A DNA stretch of 64,000 nucleotides from an uncultured Granulosicoccaceae bacterium (lineage in GTDB: Bacteria > Pseudomonadota > Gammaproteobacteria > Granulosicoccales > Granulosicoccaceae): NCBI GenBank assembly GCA_938003855.1, contig CALKXD010000007.1:1-64000 (forward strand). The letters are read 5' to 3'. Positions 62,773 to 64,000 of this stretch are shown here, one piece after another. How positions within the stretch are numbered: position 1 is the first letter of the stretch; each line of letters begins with the position of its first letter. The notes beneath the pieces were generated by a model, which worked only from the letters and a program-made list of their open reading frames with translations, searched no databases and was not told where the DNA came from. The position numbers were made by a program, and so were the translations under genes.

Positions 62773-63321
62773 CTATCCCTTGCTGGTGATCTCGGGGGGC
62801 GGTGGCATTGTCGGCTTTGTATCGTTGATATGGTTGGTGATATTAGTAAAGAATATCGTGCTGACGGCCATGGTGATGTCAACCAGGTTTGCGTCGGTCA
62901 GGCCGTTGGATCGGGCTTGCTGAAGGACACTGTCATCGAGCACACCGGGTTTTTCAAAGAAGGATCGAACGATACGGGTGATGCTGTCGATACGCGGATC
63001 GTCGGTGCTGCGCCCATCACGAATCGCCAGTTGCGTGCTGGCATCGAGCCCTGCCTTGCGTGCTTTCATGGTATGCATCGACAGACAGTAGTCACAACCC
63101 GTTATTTGGCTGACCAACAGTTTTACGGTCTCGATTTCGCGGTCTTGCAGAGAGCCGGAGCGCAGGCTTTGCTCCATCGCGAAGTAGCCGGCCAGTGCGG
63201 CTTCACTGTTGGCAAATTGCAGATACACCTCTGCAATGTTACCGCCGATGCGGGTCGGCTCCAGCAAAGCCAATGATGTTGCAGAGAGTGCTGTCTCGGG
63301 GATACTTGACAGGCGCGCCAT
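62773..63321 (-). CDS. Carboxymuconolactone decarboxylase/AhpD-like protein
   Basis: About 182 residues of the CMD/AhpD family. 'ITGCDYCLSMHTMKARKAGL' carries Cys76-x2-Cys79 and His83, the AhpD thiol-disulphide motif, and 'REIETVKLLVSQ' is the preceding helix. It may be a peroxidase-linked oxidoreductase. ATG at 63321 is taken; the frame opens eight codons upstream at GTG. Convergent with the hydrolase. Confidence 0.85.
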   Translation of the reverse strand: MARLSSIPETALSATSLALLEPTRIGGNIAEVYLQFANSEAALAGYFAMEQSLRSGSLQDREIETVKLLVSQITGCDYCLSMHTMKARKAGLDASTQLAIRDGRSTDDPRIDSITRIVRSFFEKPGVLDDSVLQQARSNGLTDANLVDITMAVSTIFFTNITNHINDTKPTMPPPPEITSKG

Positions 63322-63420
63322 AGTTCGGTCTCTAGTAGTGGACACCGAAAATTATACCGGCAAGGGAGATCTCGTGTAATGTTTCGCGGCTCGAGCAGAG
63401 CAGCGAGGAGCCGCAGTGCG

Positions 63421-64000
63421 CTACGGGCTTGTCAAGGGCCCCACCGTGCTGGTGTGCATGTATCCGTGTCGGGGAGAGTCGCCGAGAGTTTTAATGTGTA
63501 ACCAGCGGCCGCTAGCCCCGGTGACGGACACGATTGTGCCCTTGGCCAGCGATACCAGAATATCACTGTCGCCATCGGGTTGTGTGCGCAGGTTGCTCCA
63601 GTTCAGCTTCACCATCAGTTGCTCGTCCTGGATCAGTGGCTCGTTTCCTGATCCTTCATAGGCGTCAGAGTTAACCAGTACGGCTGGAATTTCCCGGTAT
63701 TGTTCGGTGGCGTTGTCATTGGGTTGCACGACGGCGAGCGGCAGTGTGTTGCCGGCTTCGGCGTTTGGCTGGCTACAGTCTGTGGACTGTCCGCAGGGGA
63801 GTTGGCTGGAGTAGAAAATCTGGCGGACGCTTTGCTCACCATAGCCGTCCATTTGGACTATATCGACTTTGGATAACTCGGGTTGGGCGGTGAGGTACAC
63901 CATCACCGACAGCGCAGCGGCGAGCACAACACCACTGCAGATCATCGCAAATTTTTTCAGGTTGTCCCGATTCGGTAGCGGCCGGGCTTCAATGAAATCG
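63421..64000 (-). CDS. Membrane-anchored SH3-domain protein, partial at window edge
   Basis: The frame is open to the right window edge, so the N-terminus may lie outside. From the edge inward it reads about 18 polar residues (…RPLPNRDNLKKFA), a hydrophobic helix (ICSGVVLAAALSVMVYL), a ~90-residue spacer, and a C-terminal bacterial SH3 domain ('WSNLRTQPDGDSDILVSLAKGTIVSVTGASGRWLHI'). An internal ATG at 63945 would start inside the helix. It is probably a periplasmic, inner-membrane-anchored protein. Function unknown. Confidence 0.65.
   Translation of the reverse strand, partial: DFIEARPLPNRDNLKKFAMICSGVVLAAALSVMVYLTAQPELSKVDIVQMDGYGEQSVRQIFYSSQLPCGQSTDCSQPNAEAGNTLPLAVVQPNDNATEQYREIPAVLVNSDAYEGSGNEPLIQDEQLMVKLNWSNLRTQPDGDSDILVSLAKGTIVSVTGASGRWLHIKTLGDSPRHGYMHTSTVGPLTSP

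Noticed and set aside
1-64000. CRISPR array, tRNA/rRNA, insertion sequence or prophage
   Set aside because: No regularly spaced repeats, no tRNA-like cloverleaf, no transposase or integrase, and no phage structural gene were recognised on either strand.

Overview
The window looks like chromosomal DNA of a free-living, probably marine, gammaproteobacterium. The reasons are indirect: two c-di-GMP GGDEF-EAL proteins and an HD-GYP protein, a class GN sortase with its vWA target (a pair described from marine Proteobacteria), a complete PQQ biosynthesis operon, MipA/OmpV and TauE/SafE proteins, and moderate GC content. No rRNA, tRNA, CRISPR array, transposase or phage gene was recognised. This is mostly metabolic and accessory chromosome, not a mobile island, and the organism assignment is inference.

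Layout. 1-5.6 kb: a short secreted propeller-like protein, an SDR whose catalytic Tyr is replaced by Phe, a DUF3179 protein, an orphan TssB-TssC-like sheath protein, and an HxlR-type regulator divergent from a VOC protein. 5.7-12.9 kb: a class IV transaminase closely resembling (R)-selective amine transaminases, a P450, a PhyH dioxygenase, an HD-GYP protein, a D-2-hydroxyacid dehydrogenase, and a GFA-family gene broken by one in-frame TAA. 12.8-20.5 kb: a Tat-exported amide/urea-type binding protein divergent from a THI5-like GGDEF-EAL sensor, a TetR/quinone-oxidoreductase pair with twin operators, and a cyclic-nucleotide-binding protein overlapping an AI-2E-type permease. 20.9-28.2 kb: a double-thioredoxin protein, a PuuD-like hydrolase, a YciA thioesterase, rhodanese, RidA, a maleate-isomerase-like enzyme, an FMN riboswitch driving a type II lumazine synthase (RibH2), and an AlkC-like DNA glycosylase. 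28.3-35.2 kb: nitroreductase, GST, pqqABCDE on the minus strand, and a divergent ABC exporter pair of the kind that accompanies PQQ-dependent alcohol oxidation. 35.3-42.5 kb: DUF2239, pterin carbinolamine dehydratase, fatty acid desaturase, CcdA, class GN sortase plus target, MipA/OmpV. 42.9-51.4 kb: GSTs, a Rieske oxygenase, TauE/SafE, an MBL hydrolase, a CaiB-type CoA-transferase, Ogt and an SDR. 51.6-57.3 kb: a nitroreductase and a complete dipeptide-type ABC importer operon with a fused ATPase. 57.5-64 kb: a membrane PAS-GGDEF-EAL protein, a HemW-like radical SAM enzyme with an unusual CX7CX2C cluster motif followed by an alpha/beta hydrolase, an AhpD-like protein, and an SH3-domain protein running off the right edge.

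How the genes work together. Clear functional units are the pqq operon, the RFN-ribH2 unit, the ABC importer operon, the sortase/target pair and several divergent regulator/target pairs with visible palindromes. The best candidates for something not well described are the orphan TssBC-like protein without the C-terminal sheath domain, the radical SAM/hydrolase pair, and the binding-protein/THI5-GGDEF-EAL divergent pair.
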